A stretch of 64,000 nucleotides of DNA, from assembly GCA_020445665.1 (NCBI GenBank), contig JAGRGD010000064.1:1-64000 (forward strand). Reading direction: 5' to 3'. This stretch comes from Rhodocyclaceae bacterium (GTDB taxonomy: Bacteria > Pseudomonadota > Gammaproteobacteria > Burkholderiales > Rhodocyclaceae). The notes beneath the pieces are model-generated. The model worked only from the letters and a program-made list of their open reading frames with translations, had not been told where the DNA came from and made no database searches. Made by a program: the position numbers and the translations under genes. Below are positions 30,901 through 44,560 of the stretch, in pieces. How positions within the stretch are numbered: the stretch's first letter is position 1; each line of letters starts with the position of its first letter.

Positions 30901-31476
30901 GAGCGCAAGGGCTATCTGGACGCCCAGAACGACGACCTGATGCTGGCCATCGAGACCCTGGAGGATGCGATCCGGCGCATCGACAAGGAGACCCGGGAGC
31001 AGCTCCAGAGCACCTACGATTTCGTCAACCGGCATTTCGGCGAGCTCTTCCCCCAGCTGTTTGGCGGCGGGCAGGCGCAACTGGTGCTGACCGGCGAGGA
31101 GATCCTCGATGCTGGCGTGCAGATCGTTGCCCAGCCGCCGGGCAAGAAAAATGCAAGCATTCATCTCCTGTCCGGCGGCGAAAAGGCGCTCACCGCGATC
31201 GCGCTGGTATTCTCCATGTTCCAGCTCAACCCGGCCCCGTTCTGCATGCTTGATGAGGTCGACGCCCCGTTGGACGATGCGAACACCGGCCGTTATGGCG
31301 CGATGGTGCGCAAAATGGCGGCGCAGACCCAGTTCGTGTTCATCACCCATAGCAAGATCACGATGGAGATCGCTCAGCAGCTGGTCGGCGTGACGATGCA
31401 GGAGCAGGGCGCCAGCCGGGTCGTCGAAGTGGATATCGAAGAGGCATTGCGCCTGGCCGAGACAGAGCCGGCGTAG
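27952..31476 (+). CDS. smc: Chromosome segregation protein SMC
   Basis: 1174 residues from a GTG (VRLSKLKLAGFKTFVDP), chosen because it coincides with the invariant SMC N-terminus; the frame runs back to 27880 but those residues are not conserved. Walker A GPNGCGKSN (31-39), two long coiled coils, hinge region (about 500-680), signature LLSGGEKALTAIAL and Walker B FCMLDEVDAPLDD. ATP-driven DNA organiser acting with ScpA/ScpB (not here). Weak ribosome-binding site. Followed 13 bp later by zipA. Confidence 0.95.
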   Translation: MRLSKLKLAGFKTFVDPTTVHTPGNLVGVVGPNGCGKSNIIDAVRWVLGETRASALRGESMQDVIFNGSTTRKPVSRASVELVFDNQEGKAAGQWSQYAEISVKRVLDRSGESTYFINGSKVRRKDVIDLFLGTGLGPRAYAIIEQGMISRIIEARPEEIRGFLEEAAGVTKYRERRRETEGRLSDARDNLARLDDIRMELGERIEHLAAQAEVAERYRQLRETHAERQDLLWLLKRTQADAEATRLREAVGETGRRMEADSARLQELEALVESAREAHMQASEAVNVAQSELFAASSEVSRLESEGQRLRDSRARIESRLSELEGENAHWTTRRETLLEEAARWRELLENARMRAEEAGARQAEVADMLPELEERAAGAEATVLAVRRELSQVEQQLRVQEAHRTSARRALDALSERRARLSQGGQVPDAPEAVEIARLEAELELAGDAQSRSESALGELQAGVPALQAALRARVDEERQAQRQATELRARLEALQQIQARVKDQGELGAWIRRHQLDPDQPVWKRLSVEPGWEPAVEAVLRERLSGLPMAEGAARAALSEDPAPASIALVAGSLGAPARREPPPGSAWLSERVSLDGTGPSDSVASWLDGIAAVDSLLDWLPRLGEIPHGVRLIDAAGRVLDRTGLLCFAADSRTHGVIERQREIDGLRDEVAGQSATVALCHERLTEAEAALAGRQERIVQLRQEVQGGQQRLHALQVSHLKLVQARQRADEHAARIARDLAELGDAEACERTLLDAADAEHARASELAALHGERLAAAEAANDEQREALRTARASEQAIARELQELRFGERECSGKLDDNARNLALADEQLRRVGQERAARGSELAGCDDEATEVALQAALSQRGAREVALAATRDRLAEATNTLKAHEATRLQTEHAVAPMREQLGELRMALQAAEISVAQFQERLAESGADEARLTPLLDGDLKEASLVREVSRLSREIEALGAVNLAALDELKGAQERKGYLDAQNDDLMLAIETLEDAIRRIDKETREQLQSTYDFVNRHFGELFPQLFGGGQAQLVLTGEEILDAGVQIVAQPPGKKNASIHLLSGGEKALTAIALVFSMFQLNPAPFCMLDEVDAPLDDANTGRYGAMVRKMAAQTQFVFITHSKITMEIAQQLVGVTMQEQGASRVVEVDIEEALRLAETEPA

Positions 31477-31489
31477 GCAAGGGACAACA

Positions 31490-34923
<3,434 letters not shown>

Positions 34924-34955
34924 CGCTGCTTGCCGCAAGGGAGAATTTGAAGCAC

Positions 34956-35867
34956 ATGAAAAAACTGACTAAAGCCGTATTCCCCGTCGCGGGTCTCGGC
35001 AGCCGTTTCCTGCCGGCCACCAAGGCCAGCCCGAAGGAAATGATGCCGATCGTCGACAAGCCGCTGATTCAGTATGCGGTGGAGGAGGCTGTGGCCGCCG
35101 GCGTGACCGACCTGGTCTTCATCACCGGCCGCTCCAAGCGCGCCATCGAGGACCACTTCGACAAGGCCTACGAGCTCGAAACCGAACTCGAGGCGCGAGG
35201 CAAGGAGGCGCTGCTCAAGATCGTGCGGGACACGGTGCCCGACGGCGTCAATTGCATCTACATCCGACAGCCCGAGGCCCTCGGTCTTGGCCACGCCGTG
35301 CTATGCGCCGCGCCGGTCGTCGGTGACGACCCGTTCGCCGTGCTGCTCGCCGACGACCTCCTCGACGGCGAGGGCGAGGGGCCGGTGCTCAAGCAGATGG
35401 TCGAGGTATACGACTACCACCGCTGCTCTGTGCTGGGGGTCATGAACGTGCCCCGCGAGCAGACCGGCAGCTACGGCATCGTCAGCACCGAGCGGGACGA
35501 CGGCGAGGTGCAGCGGGTCACCGGCATCGTCGAGAAGCCCAAGCCCGAGGCGGCCCCGACGACCCAGGCGGTGGTCGGTCGCTATGTCCTGACCGGCAGC
35601 ATCTTCGAGCACCTGCGTCGCATCGATCCGGGCGCCGGCGGCGAACTCCAGCTTACCGATGCGATCGCCTCGCTGCTGAAGGAGGAGGCGGTGCTCGCCC
35701 ACCAGTTCAAGGGCGTACGCTACGACTGCGGCTCCAAGCTGGGCTATCTGCAGGCCACCCTGGAGCTGGGGCTCAAGCACCCGGAGGTGGGGCAGGCCTT
35801 CGCCGCCTACCTGGCATCGCGGGAGGACGACAAACCCAGAGCCAGACCCAAGCCCAAGGCCGCCTGA
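34956..35867 (+). CDS. galU: UTP--glucose-1-phosphate uridylyltransferase
   Basis: 303 residues from the ATG at 34956 ([20 protein letters not shown]), 12 nt after AAGGGAG; a TTG at 34947 is less likely. Nucleotidyltransferase motif [25 protein letters not shown] and GLGHAVLCA, plus VLLADDLL. It forms UDP-glucose, precursor for polysaccharides; in this PEP-CTERM-carrying genome that includes EPS. Confidence 0.95.
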   Translation: MKKLTKAVFPVAGLGSRFLPATKASPKEMMPIVDKPLIQYAVEEAVAAGVTDLVFITGRSKRAIEDHFDKAYELETELEARGKEALLKIVRDTVPDGVNCIYIRQPEALGLGHAVLCAAPVVGDDPFAVLLADDLLDGEGEGPVLKQMVEVYDYHRCSVLGVMNVPREQTGSYGIVSTERDDGEVQRVTGIVEKPKPEAAPTTQAVVGRYVLTGSIFEHLRRIDPGAGGELQLTDAIASLLKEEAVLAHQFKGVRYDCGSKLGYLQATLELGLKHPEVGQAFAAYLASREDDKPRARPKPKAA

Positions 35868-35890
35868 GGTCGGGGTCAAAAAAAGAAAAA

Positions 35891-35917
35891 GGCACGGTTC
35901 GCACCGTGCCTTTTTTT
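35891..35917. terminator. Bidirectional rho-independent terminator (galU / typA)
   Basis: GGCACGGT (35891-35898), tetraloop TCGC, ACCGTGCC (35903-35910), then T7 (35911-35917); an A-rich run (35878-35890) upstream gives a U tract on the other strand. It serves both convergent genes. Confidence 0.93.
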
Positions 35918-35938
35918 CGTTCCGAGGAAGCCGGGGGG

Positions 35939-37753
35939 TCAGCCCGCTTCGCGGCTCGCGCGCTTGCGCTCGTGTTCCTTCAGATAGCGCTTGCGCAGGC
36001 GGATGCTCTTCGGCGTGATCTCCACCACCTCGTCGTCGGCAATGAACTCGATCGCCGATTCGAGGGTGAGCTGGATCGGCGCGGTCAGGTTCACCGCCTC
36101 GTCCTTGCCCGAGGCCCGCACGTTGGTCAGCTGCTTGCCCTTGATGGGGTTCACGACGAGATCATTGTCGCGGGTGTGGATGCCGATGATCATGCCCTCA
36201 TAGAGCGCATCGCCGGGGCTGACGAACATCCGGCCCCGGTCCTGCAGCTTCCACAGCGCATAGGCTACGGCCGGACCTTCTTCCTGGGAGACCAGCACGC
36301 CGTTGCGTCGCTCGGCCATCGCGCCGGCCATCGGGCCATAGTCGTCGAAGACGTGGCTGGCGAGGCCGGTGCCACGGGTCAGGGTCAGGAACTCGCCCTG
36401 GAAGCCGATCAGGCCGCGGGCCGGGATGCGGTACTCGAGGCGGGTGCGGCCCTTGCCGTCCGGGGCCATGTCCTGCAGCTCGCCACGACGGCGGCCAAGT
36501 TCCTCCATGACCGAGCCCTGGTGCTCGTCCTCGACGTCGACGGTGAGCATCTCGTAGGGCTCGCACTTGACCCCGTCGATCTCCTTGAAGACCACCCGCG
36601 GCCGCCCGACGGCCAGTTCGTAGCCCTCGCGACGCATGTTCTCGAGCAGGATGGTCAGGTGCAGCTCGCCGCGTCCCGAGACCTCGAAGACGTCGGCGTC
36701 GTTGGTGGCGGCGACGCGCAGGGCCACGTTCTTGAGCAGCTCGCGGTCGAGGCGCTCGCGGATCTGCCGGCTGGTCACGAACTTGCCCTCGCGGCCGGCC
36801 AGGGGCGAGGTGTTGACCATGAAGTTCATGGTCAGGGTGGGCTCATCCACCGCGATCGGCGGCATGCCGGCCAGGTTGTCCGGGTCGCACAGGGTGACGC
36901 CGATACCCACCTGGTCGATACCGGCCACCAGCACGATATCGCCGGCTTCGGCGCGCTCGGTCGGCGCCCGCTCGAGGCCCTTGAAGCCGAGCACCTGGCT
37001 GACCTTGGCCTTGCCCCGGTTCTCGTCGCCGTACATCACGACGACCTCCTGATTGGGCTTGAGGCTGCCGCGGGTGATGCGGCCGATGCCGAGCTGGCCG
37101 ATGTAGGTGGAGTAGTCGAGGGAGCAGATCTGGATCTGCAGCGGCGCGCTGGCGTCCACGTCGGGCTCGGGCACGTGCTTGAGGACGGCCTCGAAGAGCG
37201 GATCCATGTTGGTGCCGGGCTTGTCGGCCTCGAGCATCGCGAAGCCGTTCAGGGCCGAGGCGAAGACGACGGGGAAGTCGAGCTGCTCCTCGGTGGCGCC
37301 CAGCTTGTCGAAGAGGTCGAAGGTGTGGTTGATGACCCAGTCGGGTCGCGAGCCGGGGCGGTCGATCTTGTTGATCACGACGATCGGCTTGAGGCCGAGC
37401 GCGAGCGCCTTGCGGGTCACGAAGCGGGTCTGGGGCATCGGCCCCTCGACCGCGTCAACCAGCAGCAGGACGCCGTCGACCATCGACAGCACCCGCTCGA
37501 CCTCGCCGCCGAAATCGGCGTGGCCCGGGGTGTCGACGATGTTGATGTGGGTGCCCTTGTAGTCGATGGCGCAGTTCTTCGAGAGGATCGTGATGCCACG
37601 TTCCTTCTCGAGGTCGTTGGAGTCCATGACCCGTTCGGACACCTGCTGGTTGTCGCGGAACGTGCCGGACTGGCGCAGGAGCTGATCGACAAGGGTCGTC
37701 TTGCCGTGGTCGACGTGGGCGATGATCGCGATGTTGCGTTGGGAGCGGGACAT
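35939..37753 (-). CDS. typA: Ribosome-associated GTPase TypA/BipA
   Basis: 604 residues. GTPase motifs [15 protein letters not shown] (about 12-26), DTPGHADF, and NKID; then EF-G-like domains II, III and V and the TypA-specific C-terminus ([28 protein letters not shown]). A translational GTPase that helps 50S assembly and stress or low-temperature growth. Confidence 0.96.
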   Translation of the reverse strand: MSRSQRNIAIIAHVDHGKTTLVDQLLRQSGTFRDNQQVSERVMDSNDLEKERGITILSKNCAIDYKGTHINIVDTPGHADFGGEVERVLSMVDGVLLLVDAVEGPMPQTRFVTRKALALGLKPIVVINKIDRPGSRPDWVINHTFDLFDKLGATEEQLDFPVVFASALNGFAMLEADKPGTNMDPLFEAVLKHVPEPDVDASAPLQIQICSLDYSTYIGQLGIGRITRGSLKPNQEVVVMYGDENRGKAKVSQVLGFKGLERAPTERAEAGDIVLVAGIDQVGIGVTLCDPDNLAGMPPIAVDEPTLTMNFMVNTSPLAGREGKFVTSRQIRERLDRELLKNVALRVAATNDADVFEVSGRGELHLTILLENMRREGYELAVGRPRVVFKEIDGVKCEPYEMLTVDVEDEHQGSVMEELGRRRGELQDMAPDGKGRTRLEYRIPARGLIGFQGEFLTLTRGTGLASHVFDDYGPMAGAMAERRNGVLVSQEEGPAVAYALWKLQDRGRMFVSPGDALYEGMIIGIHTRDNDLVVNPIKGKQLTNVRASGKDEAVNLTAPIQLTLESAIEFIADDEVVEITPKSIRLRKRYLKEHERKRASREAG

Positions 37754-37893
37754 TGGGGTCGGGAAGCTAATTTTGGTCAGCCTTTCATGATATCACGGCG
37801 TTGCGCGTTGCAGCATCTCCCGTTTCGGGCGGTGCGCCGCCCGCGAACCGACGCGTGCTACCATCGCTGACCCATTTCTGGCGAGACCAAGCG

Positions 37894-38631
37894 ATGCTGG
37901 CAATCATCGGTGGCAGCGGGCTGACCCAGCTGGCCAATTTCGACGTGGTGCGCAGGGAGGTGGCCCGCACGCCCTATGGCGAGCCTTCCGGAGCGCTGAT
38001 GTTCGGCACCCTGTGTGACCGTCCGGTGGTTTTCCTCGCGCGCCACGGCTACGGCCACACGATTCCACCGCATCTCGTGAATTACCGCGCCAACATGTGG
38101 GCCCTCAAGCAGGCCAAGGTGTCGCAGGTGGTGTCGGTCGCGTCGGTCGGAGGCATTCGTGCCGACCTTGGGCCCGGAGCGCTGGTCGTGCCCGACCAGA
38201 TCATCGACTACACCTCCGGCCGCAAGACCACCTATTTCGAGGGGGGCGAGGATCCGGTTCGCCATATCGACTTCACCCGGCCCTACGACGAGGGTCTGCG
38301 CCAGCGTCTGCTGGCCGCGGCAGCGGTGGCCAGCATCGAAGTGGTGGATGGGGGTGTTTACGCGACAACCCAGGGTCCCCGGCTCGAGACGGCTGCCGAG
38401 GTCAACCGGCTGGAGCGGGATGGCGCCGACGTGGTCGGCATGACCGCGATGCCCGAGGCCGCGCTGGCCCGTGAACTCGACATGGCCTACGGGGCCATCA
38501 ACGTGGTGGCGAATTTCGCTGCCGGTCGCGGCAACAGCGCCGACGCAATCTGCTTCGATTCGATCGAAGCCGTCCTTCAGGAGGCCATGCAGCGGGTCCG
38601 GACCCTGCTTGCCGGCCTTTGCGAGGCATGA
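37894..38631 (+). CDS. mtnP: S-methyl-5'-thioinosine/thioadenosine phosphorylase (purine phosphorylase family 2)
   Basis: 245 residues from the ATG at 37894 ([13 protein letters not shown]); upstream in-frame sequence is not conserved. Motifs: [45 protein letters not shown] and [14 protein letters not shown]. It cleaves methylthio-nucleosides in polyamine/methionine by-product salvage. Preference for thioinosine over thioadenosine, known for relatives in Pseudomonas, cannot be decided by eye. Its stop overlaps def (ATGA). Confidence 0.85.
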   Translation: MLAIIGGSGLTQLANFDVVRREVARTPYGEPSGALMFGTLCDRPVVFLARHGYGHTIPPHLVNYRANMWALKQAKVSQVVSVASVGGIRADLGPGALVVPDQIIDYTSGRKTTYFEGGEDPVRHIDFTRPYDEGLRQRLLAAAAVASIEVVDGGVYATTQGPRLETAAEVNRLERDGADVVGMTAMPEAALARELDMAYGAINVVANFAAGRGNSADAICFDSIEAVLQEAMQRVRTLLAGLCEA

Positions 38632-39161
38632 TTCGCGCTGTCCTCCGGATGGGCAATCCGCGGCTCCTGGAAGTGGCCAGGCCCGTCGAAGCCTGCCCGT
38701 CGCCCGAGCTCGATGATCTGGTCACGGATCTGCTCGACACCATGCGACACCTCGATGGCGCCGGGCTGGCCGCACCGCAGATTGGTGTCTCCCTGCGGGT
38801 TGTGGTGTTCGAGGTGAAGTCGAATCCGCGCTATCCGGATGCGGCGCCGATCCCGCTCACCATGCTCGTCAATCCCGTCATCACGCCCCTCGCCGACGAC
38901 ATCCTGGAGGATTGGGAAGGCTGTCTTTCGGTGCCCGGCCTGCGCGGGCTGGTACCCCGTTACCGGCACGTGCGCTATACCGGAACCGATCCGCAGGGTC
39001 AGGCGATCGACCGGACGGTGAGCGGCTTTCACGCGCGCGTCGTGCAGCACGAGTGCGATCATCTCGATGGCGTGCTCTATCCGCGCCGCATGCGGAACAT
39101 GGAGTGTTTCGGTTTCGAAGGCGAGGTGGCGGCCCTGCGCACCCAGTTCGATCCGGGCTGA
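38628..39161 (+). CDS. def: Peptide deformylase
   Basis: 177 residues from the ATG that overlaps the mtnP stop. The three motifs are complete: [10 protein letters not shown] (44-53), EGCLSVPG (Cys99) and QHECDHLDG (His141, Glu142, His145) binding the metal. It removes the formyl group from nascent N-termini. This is probably an extra copy of the enzyme, since it is not next to fmt. Confidence 0.92.
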   Translation: MIRAVLRMGNPRLLEVARPVEACPSPELDDLVTDLLDTMRHLDGAGLAAPQIGVSLRVVVFEVKSNPRYPDAAPIPLTMLVNPVITPLADDILEDWEGCLSVPGLRGLVPRYRHVRYTGTDPQGQAIDRTVSGFHARVVQHECDHLDGVLYPRRMRNMECFGFEGEVAALRTQFDPG

Positions 39162-39175
39162 GCCTCGCCTTCGCC

Positions 39176-41743
39176 TCAGATGCGAAGGCGCTCCTGCAAT
39201 TCCTGCTTGATGCGGAGGACGGTCTGGGTGTTTGCGAGCGAGCCGCCGCTGACCACGAAGGTGTCCTCAACCCGCTCGCCGAGCGTGGCGATCTTTGCAG
39301 AGTGCAGCGACACGTTGCTGCGAGCGAGTACGTCGGCCACGTCGTAGAGCAGGAAAGGCCGGTCGGCAGCGGACAGGGTCAGGGTGTAGCGTCGGCCGGC
39401 TTCGTCCTGGCGGATGTCCACCCGCGGCGTCATCGGGAAGTGCCGCAGCTTGCGCGACACTCGCCCGCCGGGCGGACGCTCGACGGCGGCTTCCTGGTCG
39501 AGGCGCTCTGCCAGATCGTGCTCGAGCAGGGCGATGATGTCCCGGTAGTGGGGGCCTTCCTCGGGATTCTGCAGCATGAAGCTGTCGAGCGCGAAGCCGT
39601 GCTTGGTGGTGTGGATCTTGGCGTCGAGGATGGTGAAACCGAGGCGTGCGATGCTGCCGCACAGGCGCATGAACAGGTCCTTGGCGTCCGGCGTGTAGAC
39701 CATCACCTGGATCGCGTCGCCGCTCTCGACCAGGCGGGCCTTGATGATCGGAGCCTCAGGCGCGTCGCGGTAGTAGAGCTGGCGCGTGTGCCAGGCGATC
39801 TCGTCCGGCGTGTGGCGCAGGAAGTAGAGCTGGTCCAGGTGCCGCCACAGGGGCTTCTCGGTCTCGGGCCGCAGGCCGTAGTAGCGGAGCAGGCGGCGTG
39901 CCTCCTCGGTGCGGGCGTCGGCGCCCAGCGCCTGCTGGGGGGTGGCGCCGCGTAGCAGGCGTCGGGTGGCGTGGAAGAGATCCTCCAGCAGCTTGGCCTT
40001 CCAGCCATTCCAGACTTTGGGGCTGGTGCCGCGGATGTCGGCATGGGTCAGCAGATAGAGTGCCGACAGGCGGCGCTCGTCGCCGACCAGCTCGGCGAAC
40101 TGCTCGATCACTGCCGGATCACCAATGTCCTGCTTCTGGGCCACGTGGGACATGGTGAGGTGGTGTCGGACCAGCCATACGACAAGCTCCGTGTGCTCCG
40201 CAGGCAGGTCGTGTTCATCGCAGAACTGGCGGGCATCCACCGTTCCGAGTTCCGAATGATCTCCCCCGCGACCCTTGGCAATGTCGTGGAAAAGGGCGGT
40301 GACGTAGAGCAGCCAGGGCTCGTCGAAGGCCAGGATCAGCCGCGACATCAACGGGTACTCGTGGGCATGCTCGGCCATCGTGAAGCGGCGCAGGTTGCGC
40401 ATGACCACGAGGCAGTGCTGGTCCACCGTATAGACGTGGAACAGGTCATGCTGCATCTGGCACAGGATCTTGTTCCACGACGGCAGGTAGCGGGACAGCA
40501 GGCCAAACTGGTTCAGCCGGCGGAAGGTGGCGACGATCCCCCGCCGCTGCTGGAGCAGGGACAGGAACAGAGCCCGATTGGCCGGGTCTGCTCGGAACTC
40601 GGCGTTGATCCGGTTGCGATGCTGCCAGATCGATCGGATCGTGCGTGCGGTCAGGCCCTTGAGTTCCGAACGCTGTTCGAGGATCAGCAGGCACTCGAGC
40701 AGGGCCGTCGGGTTGCGGCTGAAGACGCCCTCGTCGCGGATGTCGAGCAGCTCGCGGATGGTCTGGAAGTTCTCATTGATGACCATTGCCGGCGCGTTCT
40801 GGTCGGCCAGGAACTGCTCGGCAAAGTTCAGCAGCAGGATGGTGTTGAGCTGGGTGACCTTCTTGGCGTTGATGTAGTAGCTCTGCATGAACACCTCGGA
40901 GGCTCGCTTGCCGCCCTGGGGCTCGCAGTCGAAGGCCCGCGCGAGTTGCTCCTGGTGATCGAAGAGGAGCCGATCCTCGCGGCGCCCCGCGAGCAGGTGG
41001 AGGCGGATCCGGACGTGCTGCAGAAAGCGTTCGACTTCCCGGAGCTCCCGCGCTTCCGAGCCAGTTACGAGGCCGCGGCGCAGCAACTCACGCCAGTCGT
41101 CCTGGTAGCCGGCGGCACGGCTGATCCAGATCAGCATCTGGATGTCGCGCAGGCCGCCCGGGCTCTCCTTGCAGTTGGGCTCGAGGGAATAGGGGGTGTC
41201 CTGGTAGCGCGCGTATCGCTGCTCCTGCTCGGAATGCTTGGCGTCGAAGAACTCCGGCACGGAAAGCTGGGCGCGCAACGCACCGGCGAACCGTTCGAAA
41301 AGCCTGGCGTCGCCCACCAGCAGCCGCGCCTCGAGCAGATTGGTTTCAACCGTGATGTCTTCGGCCGCCTCGCGCAGGCAGTCGTCGATGGTACGGACGC
41401 TCTGGCCGATCTCGAGGCCAATGTCCCAGAGGGCGGTGATCAGGCCGCTGATTCGGCTGCGGATGTCCGGCGTCTCCTCGCGAGGCAGGAGCAAGAGGAT
41501 GTCCACATCGGAGTAGGGGTAGAGTTCGCCACGACCATAGCCGCCGACCGCGACAAGGGCCAGGTCCTCGGGCATCTCGAAGGCGCGCCACATGCGCTCG
41601 AGGATGCCGTCCACCAGTCGCGAGCGCCCCTTGAGCATCGGACCGGTGACCGGGCGGGTCTGGTATTGCGCGACCAGGCGATCGAAGCCGGATTTGTGGG
41701 CGTCCCTGAGTTCGGCAATCAGGGGGTCGGCGGTGTCGTTCAA
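39176..41743 (-). CDS. glnD: Bifunctional [protein-PII] uridylyltransferase/UMP-removing enzyme GlnD
   Basis: 855 residues beginning with TTG, supported by AGGAG 9 nt upstream. Order: nucleotidyltransferase (VGGYGRGELYPYSDVDILLL, catalytic Asp79/Asp81), helical region, HD domain (ALFHDIAKGRGGDHSELG), then two ACT domains (VMVYTPDAKDLFMRLC, RYTLTLSAADRPFLLYDVA). It uridylylates PII when glutamine is low and deuridylylates it when high. Follows map by 18 bp. Confidence 0.95.
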   Translation of the reverse strand: MNDTADPLIAELRDAHKSGFDRLVAQYQTRPVTGPMLKGRSRLVDGILERMWRAFEMPEDLALVAVGGYGRGELYPYSDVDILLLLPREETPDIRSRISGLITALWDIGLEIGQSVRTIDDCLREAAEDITVETNLLEARLLVGDARLFERFAGALRAQLSVPEFFDAKHSEQEQRYARYQDTPYSLEPNCKESPGGLRDIQMLIWISRAAGYQDDWRELLRRGLVTGSEARELREVERFLQHVRIRLHLLAGRREDRLLFDHQEQLARAFDCEPQGGKRASEVFMQSYYINAKKVTQLNTILLLNFAEQFLADQNAPAMVINENFQTIRELLDIRDEGVFSRNPTALLECLLILEQRSELKGLTARTIRSIWQHRNRINAEFRADPANRALFLSLLQQRRGIVATFRRLNQFGLLSRYLPSWNKILCQMQHDLFHVYTVDQHCLVVMRNLRRFTMAEHAHEYPLMSRLILAFDEPWLLYVTALFHDIAKGRGGDHSELGTVDARQFCDEHDLPAEHTELVVWLVRHHLTMSHVAQKQDIGDPAVIEQFAELVGDERRLSALYLLTHADIRGTSPKVWNGWKAKLLEDLFHATRRLLRGATPQQALGADARTEEARRLLRYYGLRPETEKPLWRHLDQLYFLRHTPDEIAWHTRQLYYRDAPEAPIIKARLVESGDAIQVMVYTPDAKDLFMRLCGSIARLGFTILDAKIHTTKHGFALDSFMLQNPEEGPHYRDIIALLEHDLAERLDQEAAVERPPGGRVSRKLRHFPMTPRVDIRQDEAGRRYTLTLSAADRPFLLYDVADVLARSNVSLHSAKIATLGERVEDTFVVSGGSLANTQTVLRIKQELQERLRI

Positions 41744-41761
41744 AAAGCCAGTCTCCTGCGC

Positions 41762-42580
41762 TTAGCGGGTCGTGAATTGATCGGCGACGAGCTCGGGGAT
41801 GCCGGGCGCACCGGCCGAGCGGGTCAGGACCTCGGCGCCGTCGGCCGTCACCAGGATCGTGTGCTCCCATTGGGCGGACAGGCTGCGGTCCTTGGTCACG
41901 ATCGTCCAGCCGTCGGGCAGTTCGGAGATCGCGGCCTTGCCGGCATTGATCATCGGCTCGATCGTGAAGATCATGCCTTCGCGCAACTCGAGTCCGGTGC
42001 CGGGCCGGCCGTAGTGCAGCACCTGGGGTTCCTCGTGAAACTTGGTGCCGATGCCGTGACCGCAGAATTCGCGGACCACCGAAAAGCCGCAGCCCTCGGC
42101 GTGACGCTGGATCGCGTGGCCGATGTCACCCAGGCGGGCGCCTGGGCGGACCTGGGCAATGCCGAGCCAGAGGCACTCGTAAGTAACCTCGCACAGGCGC
42201 TTGGCGAGGATCGAAGTGGCGCCCACCTGGAACATCCGGCTGGTGTCGCCGTGATAGCCGTCCTTGATGACGGTGATGTCCAGATTGACGATGTCGCCCT
42301 TCTTCAGGGCTTTGGGACCCGGTACGCCGTGACATACCTGATGGTTGATCGACGAGCAGATCGACTTCGGGTAGGGGCGGTAGCCCGGAGGGGCGTAGTT
42401 CAGAGGTGCCGGTACGCAGCCCTGTTGCTCGACCATATAGTCATGGCAGAGCCGGTCGAGCGCTTCCGTCGTGACGCCGGGTTGGACGTGGGCTTCGATG
42501 AAGTCCAGCACTTCGGAGGCCAGGCGGCCCGCGATGCGCATCTTCTCGATATCTGCAGGGGACTTGATCGTGACGCTCAT
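41762..42580 (-). CDS. map: Methionine aminopeptidase
   Basis: 272 residues of type I MetAP. Metal ligands are in the expected contexts: LDITVIKDGYHGDTSRMF, EFCGHGIG, and FTIEPMIN, with a final E in QWEHTILVT. It removes the initiator Met after deformylation. Divergent from rpsB, as in most proteobacteria. Confidence 0.95.
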   Translation of the reverse strand: MSVTIKSPADIEKMRIAGRLASEVLDFIEAHVQPGVTTEALDRLCHDYMVEQQGCVPAPLNYAPPGYRPYPKSICSSINHQVCHGVPGPKALKKGDIVNLDITVIKDGYHGDTSRMFQVGATSILAKRLCEVTYECLWLGIAQVRPGARLGDIGHAIQRHAEGCGFSVVREFCGHGIGTKFHEEPQVLHYGRPGTGLELREGMIFTIEPMINAGKAAISELPDGWTIVTKDRSLSAQWEHTILVTADGAEVLTRSAGAPGIPELVADQFTTR

Positions 42581-42671
42581 GGTTCTCGTTCTTCTGAATG
42601 CCAGCGGCCAAGCCTAGCTGATGGCGTGTGTGGCGGCAATCGCGTGCACTGCAGCATGCTTGGCAAGCGGC

Positions 42672-42701
42672 TTGAGTGCGAATTCGGGAAAGGGCTATAA
42701 T
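42672..42701 (+). promoter_or_regulatory. rpsB-tsf promoter
   Basis: TTGAGT (42672-42677), 18-bp spacer, and a perfect TATAAT (42696-42701). It sits 148 bp before the rpsB ATG. Confidence 0.75.
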
Positions 42702-42707
42702 CTCGGG

Positions 42708-42848
42708 CTTGACCGGCGGAGACCGCCGTTCAAAATCCACACGCCGGGTGCAGTGCAATCGAGGGTGTGGGCGGCAAGTCGCAGAGGCGGCGGTCGCTCA
42801 CTCGAATGCCCGGCGGAGGCTCAACCCTTACGAATCATTGGAGTTTCT
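42708..42848 (+). promoter_or_regulatory. rpsB leader RNA, candidate S2 autoregulatory element
   Basis: The predicted leader is about 140 nt. It contains a stem CGGCGG (42714-42719)/CCGCCG (42723-42728) and a longer pairing CCACACGCC with GGTGTGG around 42738-42781. GGAG (42840-42843) precedes the ATG by 5 nt. In E. coli S2 represses rpsB-tsf through its leader; whether this structure does the same is inference. Confidence 0.4.
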
Positions 42849-43604
42849 ATGTCCGTCACGATGCGCCAGATGCTGGAAGCCGGCGTCCACTTTGGTCACC
42901 AGACCCGTTTCTGGAATCCGCGCATGGCCCCGTACATCTTCGGCCAGCGCAACAAGATCCACATCGTCAACCTCGAAAAGACCATGGTCAAGTACCAGGA
43001 GGCGATGGAGTACGTGCGCAAGCTGGCCGCCAACCGCGGTCAGGTCATGTTCGTCGGCACCAAGCGCCAGGCCCGCGAGATCGTCGCCGAGGAAGCCCAG
43101 CGCGCCGGCATGCCGTACGTTGACGAGCGTTGGCTCGGTGGCATGCTGACCAACTTCAAGACGGTCAAGCAATCGATCAAGCGCCTCAAGGACATGGAAG
43201 CGATGGTGGAAGACGGCTCCATGGAGCGTCTGTCCAAGAAGGAAGCCCTGATGATGTCCCGCGAGCTGGTCAAGCTCCAGAAGTCCATCGGCGGCATCAA
43301 GGAAATGGGCGGCCTGCCCGACGCCCTGTTCATCATTGATGTCGGCTATCACAAGATCGCCGTCACCGAAGCCCGCAAGCTGGGTATCCCGGTCGTTGCG
43401 GTGGTCGATACTAACCACTCTCCCGACGAAGTGGACTACGTCATTCCGGGTAACGACGACTCCTCCCGCGCCATCCGCCTGTACGCCCGTGGCGTGGCCG
43501 ATGCGGTGCTGGCCGGTCGCAACCAGGTGGTTCAGGAGATCGTTGCCGCCGGTGGCGACGAGTTCGTCGAGGTCGAGGAAGAGGCCGGCGAAGGCGAAGC
43601 CTGA
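42849..43604 (+). CDS. rpsB: 30S ribosomal protein uS2
   Basis: 251 residues from the ATG at 42849 ([24 protein letters not shown]). Signature blocks: [46 protein letters not shown]. The frame is open upstream but that sequence belongs to the promoter and leader. Acidic C-terminus ([11 protein letters not shown]). Confidence 0.98.
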   Translation: MSVTMRQMLEAGVHFGHQTRFWNPRMAPYIFGQRNKIHIVNLEKTMVKYQEAMEYVRKLAANRGQVMFVGTKRQAREIVAEEAQRAGMPYVDERWLGGMLTNFKTVKQSIKRLKDMEAMVEDGSMERLSKKEALMMSRELVKLQKSIGGIKEMGGLPDALFIIDVGYHKIAVTEARKLGIPVVAVVDTNHSPDEVDYVIPGNDDSSRAIRLYARGVADAVLAGRNQVVQEIVAAGGDEFVEVEEEAGEGEA

Positions 43605-43656
43605 GCGAGCCCCCGAAACGACACCGAAGATTGAACAGAACTTAGCAGGAGCAAGC

Positions 43657-44547
43657 ATGGCGGCAATTACCGCAGGCATGGTCAAGGATCTGCGCGAGAA
43701 GACCGACGCGCCGATGATGGAATGCAAGAAGGCGCTGTCCGAAGCGGACGGCGACATGGGCAAGGCGGAGGAGATCCTCCGCGTCAAGCTGGGCAACAAG
43801 GCCACCAAGGCAGCCAGCCGGATTACCGCCGAAGGCGTGGTCGCGGTGGAGATCTCCGCCGACGGCAAGCTGGGTGCGATGGTCGAGCTGAACTGCGAGA
43901 CCGACTTCGTCTCGAAGAACGACGACTTCCTCGGGCTGGGCGCTGAAGTGGCCAAGCTGGTGGTCAGCCAGAACCCGGCTGATGTCGAGGCGCTGTCGGC
44001 TCTGAAGATCGGCGACAAGACGGTCGAAGAGACCCGTTCCGCGCTGGTCGGCAAGATCGGCGAGAACATGAGCATCCGGCGCTTCGTGCGCATCGATGCG
44101 CAGGGCGCCCTGTCCAGCTACATCCACGGCTCGCGGATCGGCGTGCTGGTCGATCTGGTCGGCGGCGACGACCAGCTCGGCAAGGATCTGGCCATGCACA
44201 TCGCCGCGAGCAAGCCCAAGGCGCTTGACGCCAGTGGCGTGCCGGCCGAACTGCTCGAGGCTGAGCGTCGTATCGCGATCGAGAAGGCCCGCGAGGGTGG
44301 CAAGCCGGAGAACATTCTCGAGAAGATCGCCGAAGGCACCGTCCAGAAGTACCTGAAGGACGTGACCCTGCTGGGCCAGGTCTTCGTCAAGGCCGAGGAT
44401 GGCAAGCAGACCATCGAGCAGCTGCTCAAGGCGCGCAACGCATCGGTGGCCAGCTTTACGCTGTTCGTCGTCGGCGAGGGCATCGAGAAGAAGAGCAGCG
44501 ACTTCGCTGCCGAAGTGGCCGCCCAGGCCGCTGCGGCTCAGAAGTAA
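43657..44547 (+). CDS. tsf: Elongation factor Ts
   Basis: 296 residues from an ATG with AGGAG upstream. N-terminal [22 protein letters not shown] and [12 protein letters not shown] motifs. It recycles EF-Tu-GDP. 52 bp after rpsB, same transcript. Confidence 0.98.
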   Translation: MAAITAGMVKDLREKTDAPMMECKKALSEADGDMGKAEEILRVKLGNKATKAASRITAEGVVAVEISADGKLGAMVELNCETDFVSKNDDFLGLGAEVAKLVVSQNPADVEALSALKIGDKTVEETRSALVGKIGENMSIRRFVRIDAQGALSSYIHGSRIGVLVDLVGGDDQLGKDLAMHIAASKPKALDASGVPAELLEAERRIAIEKAREGGKPENILEKIAEGTVQKYLKDVTLLGQVFVKAEDGKQTIEQLLKARNASVASFTLFVVGEGIEKKSSDFAAEVAAQAAAAQK

Positions 44548-44560
44548 GCGGGCTGCAATC

